Positions 32,778 through 41,063 are shown, numbered from the stretch's first letter. The stretch is DNA of 64,000 bases from Pseudoalteromonas luteoviolacea (GCF_021654285.1 NZ_JAKFZS010000002.1:62001-126000); one strand, 5' to 3'. Numbers and translations: made by a program. Notes: generated from the letters alone by a model not told the origin.

Positions 32778-33590
32778 ATGTTAGCAAATCAACAGCAGTC
32801 CGAATTGGCTGCCTCTGACATGCAGCATCGCTTTGCCAAATTGATTTCAATCGGCACGGTTGAAGAAGTTGACTATGATTTGGCGAGGGTCAAAGTACGT
32901 ATCGGTGAGTGGTTGACCGCAAAATTACCTTGGCTGGCCAATCAAGCTGCCCAAGACATGACATGGCAAGCCCCAGAAGTGGGTGAGCAAGTGTTAGTGC
33001 TTGCGCCCAGCGGAGATATGGCACAAGGCATTGTATTGGGTAGTTTGTATGCCAATGGTCATGAGCAACCGCACTTTAAAATGAACCATGTGGTGGATGC
33101 GACCAGCGCAGGTGGTTCGCTTGTGCAGGCATTACCTGCCATTGCGTCTGAATCTAGGGAACATGTGCAGCGCACACATTATCAAGATGGCGCTATTGTA
33201 CAGTACGACCGCGAAAATCATGCCTATGATATTTTTGTGCCGCAAACAGACCCTCAGGCGAAGATTAACATCTATTCTGGCGGTGATATTAATGTTGAGT
33301 GTCATAACGATACCAATATTACGATTGGAAATGATGCAAATGTATCAATAGGTAACAATGCCACCGTCGCGATAGGTGGGGCCGCTCAAGTTGATGTGAC
33401 AGGCACTGCGGATGTCACGGTTGGTGATAACGTGTCTGTGAATGGCGGTGCAAATATCGATATCGTTGCTTCAGGCGCGTTAAACCTGACTGGAGAATCG
33501 GTTGCCGTGACGTCAACGGGCAGCAATGTTGAAGTGCTTGCTTCAGCAACGCTAAAACTCAATGGTACAAATATCAGTGCGCAGGAGTAA
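32778..33590 (+). CDS. Baseplate assembly/spike protein gpV
   Basis: 270 residues. The N-terminal OB-fold region has LISIGTVEEVDYDLARVKVR, WLTAKLPWLANQAAQDMTW and PEVGEQVLVLAPSGDMAQGI with VLGSLYAN, the classic P2 gpV / phage_base_V pattern. The C-terminal ~100 residues are short IG/VG repeats (NITIGNDANVSIGNNATVAI) forming the triangular beta-helix spike. A separate PAAR protein, encoded next, caps the tip. Present once, unlike J and I. Confidence 0.9.
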   Translation: MLANQQQSELAASDMQHRFAKLISIGTVEEVDYDLARVKVRIGEWLTAKLPWLANQAAQDMTWQAPEVGEQVLVLAPSGDMAQGIVLGSLYANGHEQPHFKMNHVVDATSAGGSLVQALPAIASESREHVQRTHYQDGAIVQYDRENHAYDIFVPQTDPQAKINIYSGGDINVECHNDTNITIGNDANVSIGNNATVAIGGAAQVDVTGTADVTVGDNVSVNGGANIDIVASGALNLTGESVAVTSTGSNVEVLASATLKLNGTNISAQE

Positions 33591-33896
33591 ATGATGCCCG
33601 CGATTTCAGTTGATGGTGCTATCACAGATATTCACGGTGGGTATGCCCCAGGTGTTATTTCTGCTTCAGGTCCCAAATTTACAGTGGGTGGTATTGATGT
33701 ACTTCGTGAAGGAGACAGTATCAGTGTACACGTTTATATGCCAGACCCAAAAGTTAACCATTCAGGAAAGGTTGTGCAAGCGGGCGCCCCCAATTTTACC
33801 ATAGGTGGCAAAGCGGTTGCGCGACTGGGAGACCCCACAGATTGTGGCGGTAAAATTGCGATTGGTGTGGGCAGTTTTACGGTAGGAGATAAATGA
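33591..33896 (+). CDS. PAAR-domain spike-tip protein
   Basis: 101 residues with two internally similar halves: PKFTVGGIDVLREGDSIS and APNFTIGGKAVARLGDPTDC, plus PDPKVNHSGKVVQAG. This is the PAAR layout, a metal-binding cone that sharpens the gpV spike. The first ATG at 33591 directly follows the gpV stop; ATG 33594 has better spacing from AGGAG and may be the true start. The gene overlaps gpW by 4 nt (ATGA). Confidence 0.85.
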   Translation: MMPAISVDGAITDIHGGYAPGVISASGPKFTVGGIDVLREGDSISVHVYMPDPKVNHSGKVVQAGAPNFTIGGKAVARLGDPTDCGGKIAIGVGSFTVGDK

Positions 33897-34231
33897 TGAT
33901 TGGAATGAACGCGCAAACGGGTAAGCCGTTAGGTGGCGTTGAGCATTTAAAGCAAAGTATTCGCGACATTGTGACAACGCCGCTGGGTAGTCGAGTTATG
34001 CGTCGTGATTATGGCTGTGGGCTATTTGAACTCGTCGATAGACCGTTTTCTCACAACCTAGTTGGTGATATCACCATGTCGATTGCCAATGCGCTAGATA
34101 GATGGGAGCCGCGCTTTCGTCTAGAAGGTGTGTCAGTGCATCCAGCAGGTCAAGGCAAAGTCGATATTACCATTGAAGGTCTTTACCTTATTAACAATGA
34201 GCCGGTGACGATAGAAGGGATCTTGCTCTAA
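33893..34231 (+). CDS. Baseplate protein gpW (gp25-like)
   Basis: 112 residues. GGVEHLKQSIRDIVTTPLGS, then RVMRRDYGCGLFELVDRPFS and a C-terminal NNEPVTIEGILL define the gp25/gpW lysozyme-like fold of contractile-tail baseplates, including the conserved LxTxxGxRxMRxxYG core. It joins the wedge to the sheath. Present once, so all four J/I sets must share this W if they are used on the same trunk. Confidence 0.9.
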   Translation: MMIGMNAQTGKPLGGVEHLKQSIRDIVTTPLGSRVMRRDYGCGLFELVDRPFSHNLVGDITMSIANALDRWEPRFRLEGVSVHPAGQGKVDITIEGLYLINNEPVTIEGILL

Positions 34232-34315
34232 TTTATATTGGTTGGCATATCAGTCAACTATTCACACTTAACGTCACTCTGTACTGACTGGTACAGATAA
34301 AAAATTAATCAACTT

Positions 34316-34366
34316 AAGCCATGCGACTGACTTGAACTTTCAAGCTCGGTTACATGGCTTTTTTAT
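34316..34366 (+). terminator. Terminator-like structure before the sheath gene
   Basis: AAGCCATG (34316-34323) pairs with CATGGCTT (34353-34360) around an inner CTTGA-TCAAG hairpin, then a T-run. An additional CTGTAC / GTACAG hairpin lies at 34279-34296. The 168-nt W-FI gap thus holds at least two structures, and perhaps a promoter for the abundant sheath/tube genes that I cannot pinpoint. Confidence 0.65.
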
Positions 34367-34399
34367 TAGCTAATTGACATACCTTTAAAGGAGATATCT

Positions 34400-35563
34400 A
34401 TGTCGCAATTTCTACACGGTGTAGAAGTCATCGAGGCGCAGTCTGGTACGCGCCCAATTAAAACAGTAAAAAGCTCAGTAATCGGTCTGATTGGTACTGC
34501 TCCACAAGCAGATGCTGAAAAGTTCCCTCTTAACACACCGGTTTTAATTGCTGGTAAACGTGCGGAAGCTGCGTTGTTAGGTGAGCAAGGCACACTGCCT
34601 GCTGCGATTGATGGTGTATTTGATCAAGCCGGTGCGGTTGTGGTTGTTGTACGTGTCGACGGCGATGATGACAATGCAGTGATGACTAACATTCAAGGCG
34701 GTGTTGCTGCTGATGGCAGTTATGAAGGTGCATACGCTTTCTTAGGCGCTGAGTCTGTATTAGGTGTTACACCTCGTATTCTAGTTGCTCCAGGTTTTAC
34801 TCATCAGCGTCCATCTGGCGCAGCTAACCCTGTTGTTGCAGAGCTAGTTGGTATTGCAGAGCGTCTTCGCGCTGTGATCATTGCAGATGGTCCAAATACA
34901 AATGATGCAGATGCGATTGCATATCGTGGTGATTGCTCATCGCGTCGTGTGTTTGTGGTTGACCCTCAGGTGAAAGTATTCAAAGAAGGCGCAGTTGTAA
35001 ATGAGCCTGCAAGTGCTCGTGTTGCTGGTATGATTGCTAAATCTGACAATGACCGTGGATTCTGGTGGAGTCCAAGTAACACGGCTATGAACGGTATTGT
35101 AGGTACTGCACGTCCAGTAGACTTCCAGCTTGGTGATAAGAATGCGCGTGCAAACTTATTAAATGAAAAAGAAGTATCTACAATCATTCGCCAAAACGGT
35201 TTCAAACTATGGGGTAACCGTACTTGTGCGACAGACCCTAAATGGGCTTTCCTATCAGTTGTTCGTACAGCGGATATGATTAACGACTCGCTACTTCGTG
35301 CACATATGTGGGCTGTTGACCGCAACATCACGTCAACTTACATCAAAGATGTGACAGAAAGCGTTCAAGCTTACCTTGATAGCTTAAAAGCGCAAGGCGC
35401 TATCTTAGGTGGCCAAATCTGGGCTGATGAAGACCTTAACACGCCTGAAAATATTCAAGCGGGTAAAGTGTACTTCAGCTTTGATTTCACTCCGCCAACA
35501 CCAGCTGAGCACATCACGTTCAAGAGCATCTTAACTAACAACTACCTAGAGGAAATCGTATAA
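34400..35563 (+). CDS. Contractile tail sheath protein (P2 FI-like)
   Basis: 387 residues, close to R-pyocin and P2 sheath sizes. HGVEVIEAQSGTRPIKTVKS, SVIGLIGTAPQAD and VVVVVRVDG at the start, RGFWWSPSNTAMNGIVGTAR near residue 213, LLNEKEVSTIIRQNGFKLWG near 253 and KVYFSFDFTPPTPAEHITFK near the end are typical of P2-type sheath. Its codon choice looks biased for high expression. GGAG ribosome site upstream. Stop overlaps the tube start by one base. Confidence 0.95.
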   Translation: MSQFLHGVEVIEAQSGTRPIKTVKSSVIGLIGTAPQADAEKFPLNTPVLIAGKRAEAALLGEQGTLPAAIDGVFDQAGAVVVVVRVDGDDDNAVMTNIQGGVAADGSYEGAYAFLGAESVLGVTPRILVAPGFTHQRPSGAANPVVAELVGIAERLRAVIIADGPNTNDADAIAYRGDCSSRRVFVVDPQVKVFKEGAVVNEPASARVAGMIAKSDNDRGFWWSPSNTAMNGIVGTARPVDFQLGDKNARANLLNEKEVSTIIRQNGFKLWGNRTCATDPKWAFLSVVRTADMINDSLLRAHMWAVDRNITSTYIKDVTESVQAYLDSLKAQGAILGGQIWADEDLNTPENIQAGKVYFSFDFTPPTPAEHITFKSILTNNYLEEIV

Positions 35564-36078
35564 TGGCAATGTCTCCTAAAATCCTAAAGAAATCAAAGCT
35601 GTTTGTAGATGGTAAGGGTTACCTTGGCATTGCAGACGAAATCTCGCTTCCTAAAGTCACAGTTAAAACACGTGAAGTGACTTCAGGTTTCCAAGCGCCA
35701 ATCGAGCTAGATGTAGGTCAACTTGAAAAGCTTGAAGGTTCAATCACGTTACTAGAGTACAACGCAGATGTACTTAAGCTACTTGGTGATTGGGGCGGTA
35801 CTGGTAGAACAATTAATCTGACTGCACGTGGCGCGATCCAAAAGCAAGGTGCTGCACCTGAGCCTGTCGTTGTCACATTACATGGCTTCTTCAAAGAAGT
35901 AGACATGGGTAGCTGGAAAGACGGCGAAGAAGCGAAAATGACGCTGCAATACGCTGTTCAAAAGTACAAGTTAGAAGTGAACAACGAAGTTATCTACAAC
36001 ATTGACCTGTACAACGATATCCGCGAAATCGCGGGTGTTGATCACATGGCTAACCTACGCAAGACTATCGGAGCTTAA
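35563..36078 (+). CDS. Tail tube protein (P2 FII-like)
   Basis: 171 residues, standard tube-protein length. SKLFVDGKGYLGIADEISLP, REVTSGFQAPIELDVGQLEK, FFKEVDMGSWKDGEEAKMTL and the C-terminal VDHMANLRKTIGA match P2 FII and R-pyocin tubes. TAATG overlap with the sheath gene suggests coupled translation so that sheath and tube are made in equal numbers. Confidence 0.95.
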   Translation: MAMSPKILKKSKLFVDGKGYLGIADEISLPKVTVKTREVTSGFQAPIELDVGQLEKLEGSITLLEYNADVLKLLGDWGGTGRTINLTARGAIQKQGAAPEPVVVTLHGFFKEVDMGSWKDGEEAKMTLQYAVQKYKLEVNNEVIYNIDLYNDIREIAGVDHMANLRKTIGA

Positions 36079-36081
36079 TCT

Positions 36082-36339
36082 ATGACTGAAATCATTAAAC
36101 TGACTTTCCCTGTTACGGTCGATGGGCATGAGTATGCAGAACTAAAAATGAGACGACCTAAAGTGCGCGATCGGTTAATGGTTGATAAAGCGGATATTAG
36201 CGAATCTGAAAGTGAAATCCGTTACTTCTCGCATTTGTGTGAAGTGTCTCCAGATATCATCGAAGAGCTAGATTGGAGCGACTTTGTTAAGTTACGCGAG
36301 GCGCTCCAGGCTTTTCTCGTATCCCGCCCAAGCGTCTAA
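36082..36339 (+). CDS. Tail assembly chaperone gpE
   Basis: 85 residues. IIKLTFPVTVDGHEYAELKM, RRPKVRDRLMVDK and a helical end (LDWSDFVKLREALQAF) match the gpE tail-assembly chaperone family located between tube and tape measure. In P2, E is extended into E' by a -1 frameshift; here the next frame is also -1 relative to this one (see 36345-36470). The TAA at 36337-36339 is 5 nt before the E' ATG. Confidence 0.85.
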   Translation: MTEIIKLTFPVTVDGHEYAELKMRRPKVRDRLMVDKADISESESEIRYFSHLCEVSPDIIEELDWSDFVKLREALQAFLVSRPSV

Positions 36340-36344
36340 AAGCA

Positions 36345-36470
36345 ATGGTGATTGCCCTGGCTAAGTACACAGGGTGGGGCTTGCAAGAACTCAACGGGCT
36401 GACTGAGGACGAACTCATCGAGTGGTTTGAAGCAGCGGTTGATTATAAAGAAGCAACAGAGGCGGGGTAA
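36345..36470 (+). CDS. GpE'-like small tail assembly protein
   Basis: 41 residues: MVIALAKYTGWGLQELNGLT followed by EDELIEWFEAAVDY. The LAKYTGWGLxELxxLTxxEL pattern is typical of the short GpE'-type proteins of P2-like tails. It may be started at ATG 36345 by reinitiation after the gpE stop, since no clear RBS is visible. It may also be reached by a -1 shift from gpE: the frame is open upstream across the gpE end, and a TTTT run (36312-36315) in GCTTTTCTC could allow slipping, though it is weaker than P2's T-run. Its stop codon lies in the loop of a terminator hairpin. Confidence 0.75.
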   Translation: MVIALAKYTGWGLQELNGLTEDELIEWFEAAVDYKEATEAG

Positions 36471-36483
36471 CCCGCCTTTTTTT
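36461..36483 (+). terminator. Intrinsic terminator overlapping the E' stop codon
   Basis: GGCGGG-GTAA-CCCGCC followed by seven T. The E' stop TAA is in the loop, so a ribosome finishing E' would cover and open the hairpin. It separates abundant tube/sheath messages from the tape measure. Confidence 0.9.
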
Positions 36484-36496
36484 CACCAGCGCAAGT

Positions 36497-36575
36497 TTGA
36501 TAGCTCAAGGACTTAAGCGCAGTTTTAGGGTCTTGAGCTATCAACCTTGGCACAGTGCCGTTCGTTGCGCTGTGC
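36497..36575 (+). other. Two strong hairpins upstream of the tape measure gene
   Basis: TTGATAGCTCAAG (36497-36509) pairs perfectly with CTTGAGCTATCAA (36532-36544), and GCACAG (36550-36555) with CTGTGC (36570-36575), extended by a TGC/GCG wobble pair set. They follow directly after the E' terminator and end 42 nt before the tape measure start, giving a highly structured leader. Confidence 0.75.
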
Positions 36576-36616
36576 AATCCACACATTCCCGCTTATTTCT
36601 CTTCCTAGGTATGATT

Positions 36617-39600
36617 ATGAAACATCAAGGATTGTCTGCAAAAGACCGTTCAAAGAACAAAGTAAAGTACCGCCTACCTAAGCAGGATCAGGTTGATCCA
36701 AATGTTCAATTAGGCAGTTTGCTTGCTAATTTGGTTAAAGCTAAAAAGCCATTAGATACCAGCGCATTAGAGGCTGTGATAGGGCAATTAGCTAATGTTA
36801 ATGTCAATGAATTACTGGGCAATACCAGTCAGGTAATCTCAACCCATTTGACGCAATTTTCCAGTGCACAAGCAAAGTCAAATAATGCGGTTACGCACAG
36901 TGCACAGTTGCTGCAAGGGGCTCAAGATGAGCAACAAGCGGACACGCTGAAAGCGCAAGTGGATGCCAAAATTGGTGATGGCACAGGTTTAAGTGGTGCC
37001 ATTAAATCACTGGCAGAGCAGGTATCGGCGTTAGATTTTCAGCAATTACAAACAGCAGCAAGCAATGAGCTTGCACAGCTGCAGGCTGCACTGCCACAGC
37101 TTTATGATGGCTTACCTATTAACGCATTGAGTGAGTCTTTAGCCACGGCAACCGCGCAAGTACAAAATGCGGATGCGCAAAATACCTTAGATTTGCAACT
37201 TGATGCATTGCGCCAAGCTGCACCCGTTATGGTTGATGCACTGGGTATTGCGCAAATGAGCGGCGATATCATCAGTGCCACCCAGGGCATTGCACAAGGC
37301 ACCAGCAGTGCGACGTTCAATGAAGATTTAAATACGCTGATCCAAAGCGCCCCGCAGGTACTTGAAACGTTTGGTTTTGATAAAGCCAGAGATGTGGTTA
37401 AGCAAACGTTACCTGCCATCTCTTCGGTTAATTTCAAAGAGGTTTTTGAGGGCGATATAACCAGCTTAGCAAGTGCAGCGCCAGAGCTGTTGAATGCGTT
37501 TGACTTATCAGAAGCAGCTAAAACACTCGAAGGCGCATTGCCTGTTGTTGAAGCGCTTAATGTTAAAGAGCTACTCAATGGTGACTTATCTAGCTTAGTT
37601 GATGCGGCACCTGAAGTGCTCAATGCATTGGATATGTCCAGTGCCGCGCAAACTTTAGAGCAGGCATTGCCAGCGCTTGAGCAAGTCGATATCGCGGCGG
37701 TGATGCAAGGTGATTTAAGCACGTTGCAAAGTGCGGCGCCTGAATTACTCAAAGCGGTTGATTTATCAGCGGCTACGCAATCTTTGGCACAGCATATTCC
37801 AGCCTTGTCTCAGTTGGACTTGGCGAGTGTTATCGACGGCGACTTAAGTCAAGTAGTGAGCATTGCGCCTGAGTTATTAAAGTCAGCAGGCTTTGAGCAG
37901 GTTTCAAACACGCTCAGTGCAGCCATGCCTGCATTGCAGCAGCTTGATTTAAAAGGCATTGCCAGTGGTGATGTTTCAAGTTTGATGAATGCTGCGCCAG
38001 ATTTGCTAGCCTCGGTTGGTTTGAATGAAGCATCCGAGACTTTAGGTGCAGCGCTGCCTGCGCTACAGCAGCTTGATTTAAAAGGCATTGCCAGTGGTGA
38101 TATTTCAAGCTTGATGTCAGCGGCGCCAGATTTGCTAGCCTCGGTTGGTTTGAATGAAGCATCCGAAACACTCGGAGCGGCTTTACCTGCGTTACAGCAG
38201 CTTGATTTAAAAGGCATTGCCAGTGGTGATATTTCAAGTTTGATGTCAGCAGCGCCCGATTTGCTGGCCTCGGTTGGTTTGAATGAGGCATCCGAAACAC
38301 TCGGAGCGGCTCTACCTGCCCTACAGCAACTTGACTTAAAAGGCATTGCCAGCGGGGATGTGTCAAGCTTGATGTCAGCGGCACCAGGCTTGTTAAAAGC
38401 AGCAGGGCTAGATGAAGCGTCCGAAACGTTAGGCGCGGCACTGCCTGCGCTACAGCAGCTTGATTTGAAGGGCATTGCCGATGGTGATGTTTCAAGTTTG
38501 ATGTCAGCAGCGCCTGGTTTATTAAAGGCGGCAGGTTTAGATGAGATCGGTGCAACGTTAGATGCGGCGCTACCAGCTTTACAAAAGCTAGACACCAAGG
38601 CGATTTTGGAGGGTGACTTAAGCTCATTGATGCAGCAAGCACCGCAACTGCTTAATGCATTTGGGCTGCAAGATGCAGCAAGTTTATTCACAAAGCACTC
38701 TGCGCTGATTGAGAAGCTCGATTTCAAAGGTATTTTAAATGGCGACCTATCGTCATTGACTGGCGCTGTTCCCGATTTATTAGCTGAGTTTGGTCTCGGC
38801 GAGCTAGGTCTTGAGTCACTCTTTGAAGGTGATGGAGAGGAAGAGGAGCAGTCTAAAAAGTCGAAGAAGAAATCGAAGAAAAACACCAAAAAACAGCGTA
38901 AAAAGAAATCTAAGCGAGATAAAAAGAGTAAGCAAAGTAAGACTCCGGACGTTGATAACGATGCTGCTGATAACCGCAAAGAAACGAAGCTAAATCAGAC
39001 GCCTGAGAAAAAGCAGGATAAGCGTAAAAAGCGCTCTAAACCTGTATTGAAAATCTTGGACGGTGGCAAAGCAAAACCGGCAGATCAGCAACTCCAAGAC
39101 AGTAAAACAGAGCCCGCTAAGCAGCAAGGTAAAGATAAGCAATCTAAACAGCAGTCAAAACCTGGAAAGTCATCTAAAGCGCCTAAGGCTGCTAATGATG
39201 CAGTCTTCTCGAAGTTGGGTAAGTTTTTCAGTCAAAAAGGCGGTGGCATAGCGAACTTTGCGAAAAATAACTTCAAAAGTGTTGGTCGGTTAAATGCAGC
39301 TGCAACAATTGCAATGAGTGGCTTTGATGCTTACTCCGCTTTGACCGATGACTCTTTAAGTAAGCGTGAAAAAACCAGTGCTGTAGGTGGCGCTATTGGT
39401 TCTGCTGGCGGTGCCTTGGCTGGTGCTGCTGCGGGGGCTGCGATTGGATCCGTTGTGCCTGTTGTTGGTACGGCAATCGGTGGTATTATTGGTGGTGCTA
39501 TCGGTGCATTTGGCGGTGAATCTCTTGGTTCCTCCCTTGGTGATACATTAGGCGGTTGGCTCTTCGAAGATGATCCTAAAGAGGAAGCAGCCAAAGCAGA

Positions 39601-40360
39601 TGAGTCTGTCTCAGTATCAAACACTTTGGCACAAAACCAAGCTGACACTGAGTTTAAAGAGTCAGTAGCAAAAACTTCAGACAATACGTCGCAGCCCGCG
39701 AATTCACCTCTGCAATTTGTCAAAGACAATGTCATCAATGAAGCCAACATGTTTACTGGCACTATGGCGGCGGTTGAGCAAGCTTCGGGTAAGCCAAATG
39801 GGAAGTGGAACAAGGCTTCTCAGCAAGGGCAAATGTTCGGACATGCATTAAATGGTCACACTATTTATCAGGCTGCGGTCAATGATGACTTATCAACAGA
39901 GGAAAAAGCACGCGCTATCGGCGGTACTGCGACCGGCGCGGTGACTTCTGAGGTTGTATCTCACTTTGTTGGCATGGTGCCAAAATATGGCAAATTCCTA
40001 GGACCAGTTGCCGGGTATTTAACGAATGCTGTGATGTCTCAAGTCGGAGGAGATTTCTTCGCTAACCTGTTTAGTGATGAAAAACCGCAAAAGACGGACG
40101 CGGCTAAGACTAAAACTCCTTTATCAACGCCTACACCTCAGGCCCTTGCAGAGCCGGGTACATCAAACTCGCAAATTAGTAGTGATGTGCAAGCACAACA
40201 TGTCGCTGGCAACATTACTGTGAATGCAAATATCACGGTGAATGCACAGTCTGAACAGCAAGCACATGAGATAGCACAGCAAGTGAAGCAAGTGCTAGAT
40301 CAACAGCAGCAACAAGCGATGCGCGATTATCGTGCTCGATATTATAACGAAGTAGCTTAA
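36617..40360 (+). CDS. Tail tape measure protein (P2 T-like) with 43-residue repeats
   Basis: 1247 residues from ATG 36617 (CCTAGG 8 nt upstream; ATG 36611 is possible; the longer reading from 36497 runs through hairpins and is rejected). Order: basic start; helical region; twelve 43-residue repeats, each with GDxSSLxxxAPxLL, at exact 129-nt steps (37322 to 38741); a lysine-rich linker with KKSKKKSKK around residue 755; a glycine-zipper membrane-like region (GGAIGSAGGALAGAAAGAA) around residue 930; a second hydrophobic helix region near 1120; and a glutamine-rich C-terminus. Tape measures set tail length and may enter the target membrane on firing. The regular repeat is unusual. Confidence 0.85.
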   Translation: MKHQGLSAKDRSKNKVKYRLPKQDQVDPNVQLGSLLANLVKAKKPLDTSALEAVIGQLANVNVNELLGNTSQVISTHLTQFSSAQAKSNNAVTHSAQLLQGAQDEQQADTLKAQVDAKIGDGTGLSGAIKSLAEQVSALDFQQLQTAASNELAQLQAALPQLYDGLPINALSESLATATAQVQNADAQNTLDLQLDALRQAAPVMVDALGIAQMSGDIISATQGIAQGTSSATFNEDLNTLIQSAPQVLETFGFDKARDVVKQTLPAISSVNFKEVFEGDITSLASAAPELLNAFDLSEAAKTLEGALPVVEALNVKELLNGDLSSLVDAAPEVLNALDMSSAAQTLEQALPALEQVDIAAVMQGDLSTLQSAAPELLKAVDLSAATQSLAQHIPALSQLDLASVIDGDLSQVVSIAPELLKSAGFEQVSNTLSAAMPALQQLDLKGIASGDVSSLMNAAPDLLASVGLNEASETLGAALPALQQLDLKGIASGDISSLMSAAPDLLASVGLNEASETLGAALPALQQLDLKGIASGDISSLMSAAPDLLASVGLNEASETLGAALPALQQLDLKGIASGDVSSLMSAAPGLLKAAGLDEASETLGAALPALQQLDLKGIADGDVSSLMSAAPGLLKAAGLDEIGATLDAALPALQKLDTKAILEGDLSSLMQQAPQLLNAFGLQDAASLFTKHSALIEKLDFKGILNGDLSSLTGAVPDLLAEFGLGELGLESLFEGDGEEEEQSKKSKKKSKKNTKKQRKKKSKRDKKSKQSKTPDVDNDAADNRKETKLNQTPEKKQDKRKKRSKPVLKILDGGKAKPADQQLQDSKTEPAKQQGKDKQSKQQSKPGKSSKAPKAANDAVFSKLGKFFSQKGGGIANFAKNNFKSVGRLNAAATIAMSGFDAYSALTDDSLSKREKTSAVGGAIGSAGGALAGAAAGAAIGSVVPVVGTAIGGIIGGAIGAFGGESLGSSLGDTLGGWLFEDDPKEEAAKADESVSVSNTLAQNQADTEFKESVAKTSDNTSQPANSPLQFVKDNVINEANMFTGTMAAVEQASGKPNGKWNKASQQGQMFGHALNGHTIYQAAVNDDLSTEEKARAIGGTATGAVTSEVVSHFVGMVPKYGKFLGPVAGYLTNAVMSQVGGDFFANLFSDEKPQKTDAAKTKTPLSTPTPQALAEPGTSNSQISSDVQAQHVAGNITVNANITVNAQSEQQAHEIAQQVKQVLDQQQQQAMRDYRARYYNEVA
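37300..38830 (+). repeat. 12 in-frame 129-bp repeats inside the tape measure gene
   Basis: The GD-S motif codons start at 37322 (degenerate NED form), 37451, 37580, 37709 and 37838 and last at 38741, so the spacing is exactly 129 bp throughout (10 x 129 between 37451 and 38741). The middle copies (about 37930-38540) are nearly identical in DNA; outer copies have diverged, as expected when tandem arrays grow from the centre. Confidence 0.9.
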
Positions 40361-40380
40361 GGGGGGTGCCCCCTTAAGCT
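40354..40380 (+). other. Perfect hairpin over the tape measure stop codon
   Basis: AGCTTAAGGGGG and CCCCCTTAAGCT form a 12-bp stem with a GTG loop. Only three T follow, so termination is uncertain. It contains the T stop codon and lies 19 nt before the U start. Confidence 0.75.
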
Positions 40381-40398
40381 TTCATACGAGGACTTTCG

Positions 40399-40851
40399 AT
40401 GGCAAAGATCAATCATGCCAATTACATGATGCAGCTGGGCGAATATAAGTTTTCTGTCAGTACAGCGGCGTTTCAAAAATTACAGTTTAATACCGAATAT
40501 CGCTGGAAAGACCTTGAGTCACAAACCGATAAAAACAGCCCGGTAAAGCAATTTATTGGGGTCGGTGAGCAAACTTTAGAACTTGATGGAACTATCTTTC
40601 CACAACTGGTCGAAAACGGCTTAAAGCAGTTAGACTTTATGCGTGATGAGGCAACCCAAGGTGTGCCGCTAACGCTGACCTATGTAGAAGAAAGCGGTAA
40701 GTCTAGCCCGAGTGTGGGGCGTGTGCTTGGTAAGTGGGTAATTAAATCAATCAATGAGACGCGCACGCTCTTTTTGAATGACGGTATTCCGAGAGAGATC
40801 CAATTTAGCATGCGCTTGTCACGCTACGATGGTAATGAGGGAAATAAATAA
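40399..40851 (+). CDS. Tail protein gpU
   Basis: 150 residues. YMMQLGEYKFSVSTAAFQKL, TEYRWKDLESQTDKNSPVKQ and FIGVGEQTLELDGTIFPQL are characteristic of P2 gpU, which sits near the tail hub/spike region. C-terminal LFLNDGIPREIQFSMRLSRY also fits. Starts 18 nt after the T stop hairpin; overlaps gpX by one base (TAATG). Confidence 0.9.
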   Translation: MAKINHANYMMQLGEYKFSVSTAAFQKLQFNTEYRWKDLESQTDKNSPVKQFIGVGEQTLELDGTIFPQLVENGLKQLDFMRDEATQGVPLTLTYVEESGKSSPSVGRVLGKWVIKSINETRTLFLNDGIPREIQFSMRLSRYDGNEGNK

Positions 40852-41063
40852 TGAGTGCAGTAAGTTACATTACACGAGATGGTGACTGTCTCGATTTGAT
40901 TTGCTTTCGCCATTATGGTCGCAGCTCAGGAATGGTTGAACGTGTGCTCGAAGCCAATTATGGCCTTGCTGATTTGGGACCGATTTACCCTGAAAATATT
41001 AAAATTGTCTTACCGGATGTACCTAAACCAAAAGTGCAACGCGAGATCAATATTTGGGAGTAA
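40851..41063 (+). CDS. Tail protein gpX (LysM-like)
   Basis: 70 residues. YITRDGDCLDLICFRHYGRS, then ANYGLADLGPIYPENIKIVL and LPDVPKP are the standard P2 gpX signature, a small LysM-type hub protein. It is flanked directly by U and D as in P2-like tails. Confidence 0.9.
   Translation: MSAVSYITRDGDCLDLICFRHYGRSSGMVERVLEANYGLADLGPIYPENIKIVLPDVPKPKVQREINIWE

Noticed and set aside
36497..36616. Upstream start for the tape measure gene
   Set aside because: The extra sequence is a set of hairpins immediately after a terminator; it translates to a Cys/Phe-rich leader atypical for tape measures.
37849..38979. 376-residue open frame on the minus strand inside the tape measure
   Set aside because: It is a shadow of the 129-bp coding repeats: low-complexity Ser/Ala/Lys, no ribosome site and no family match.
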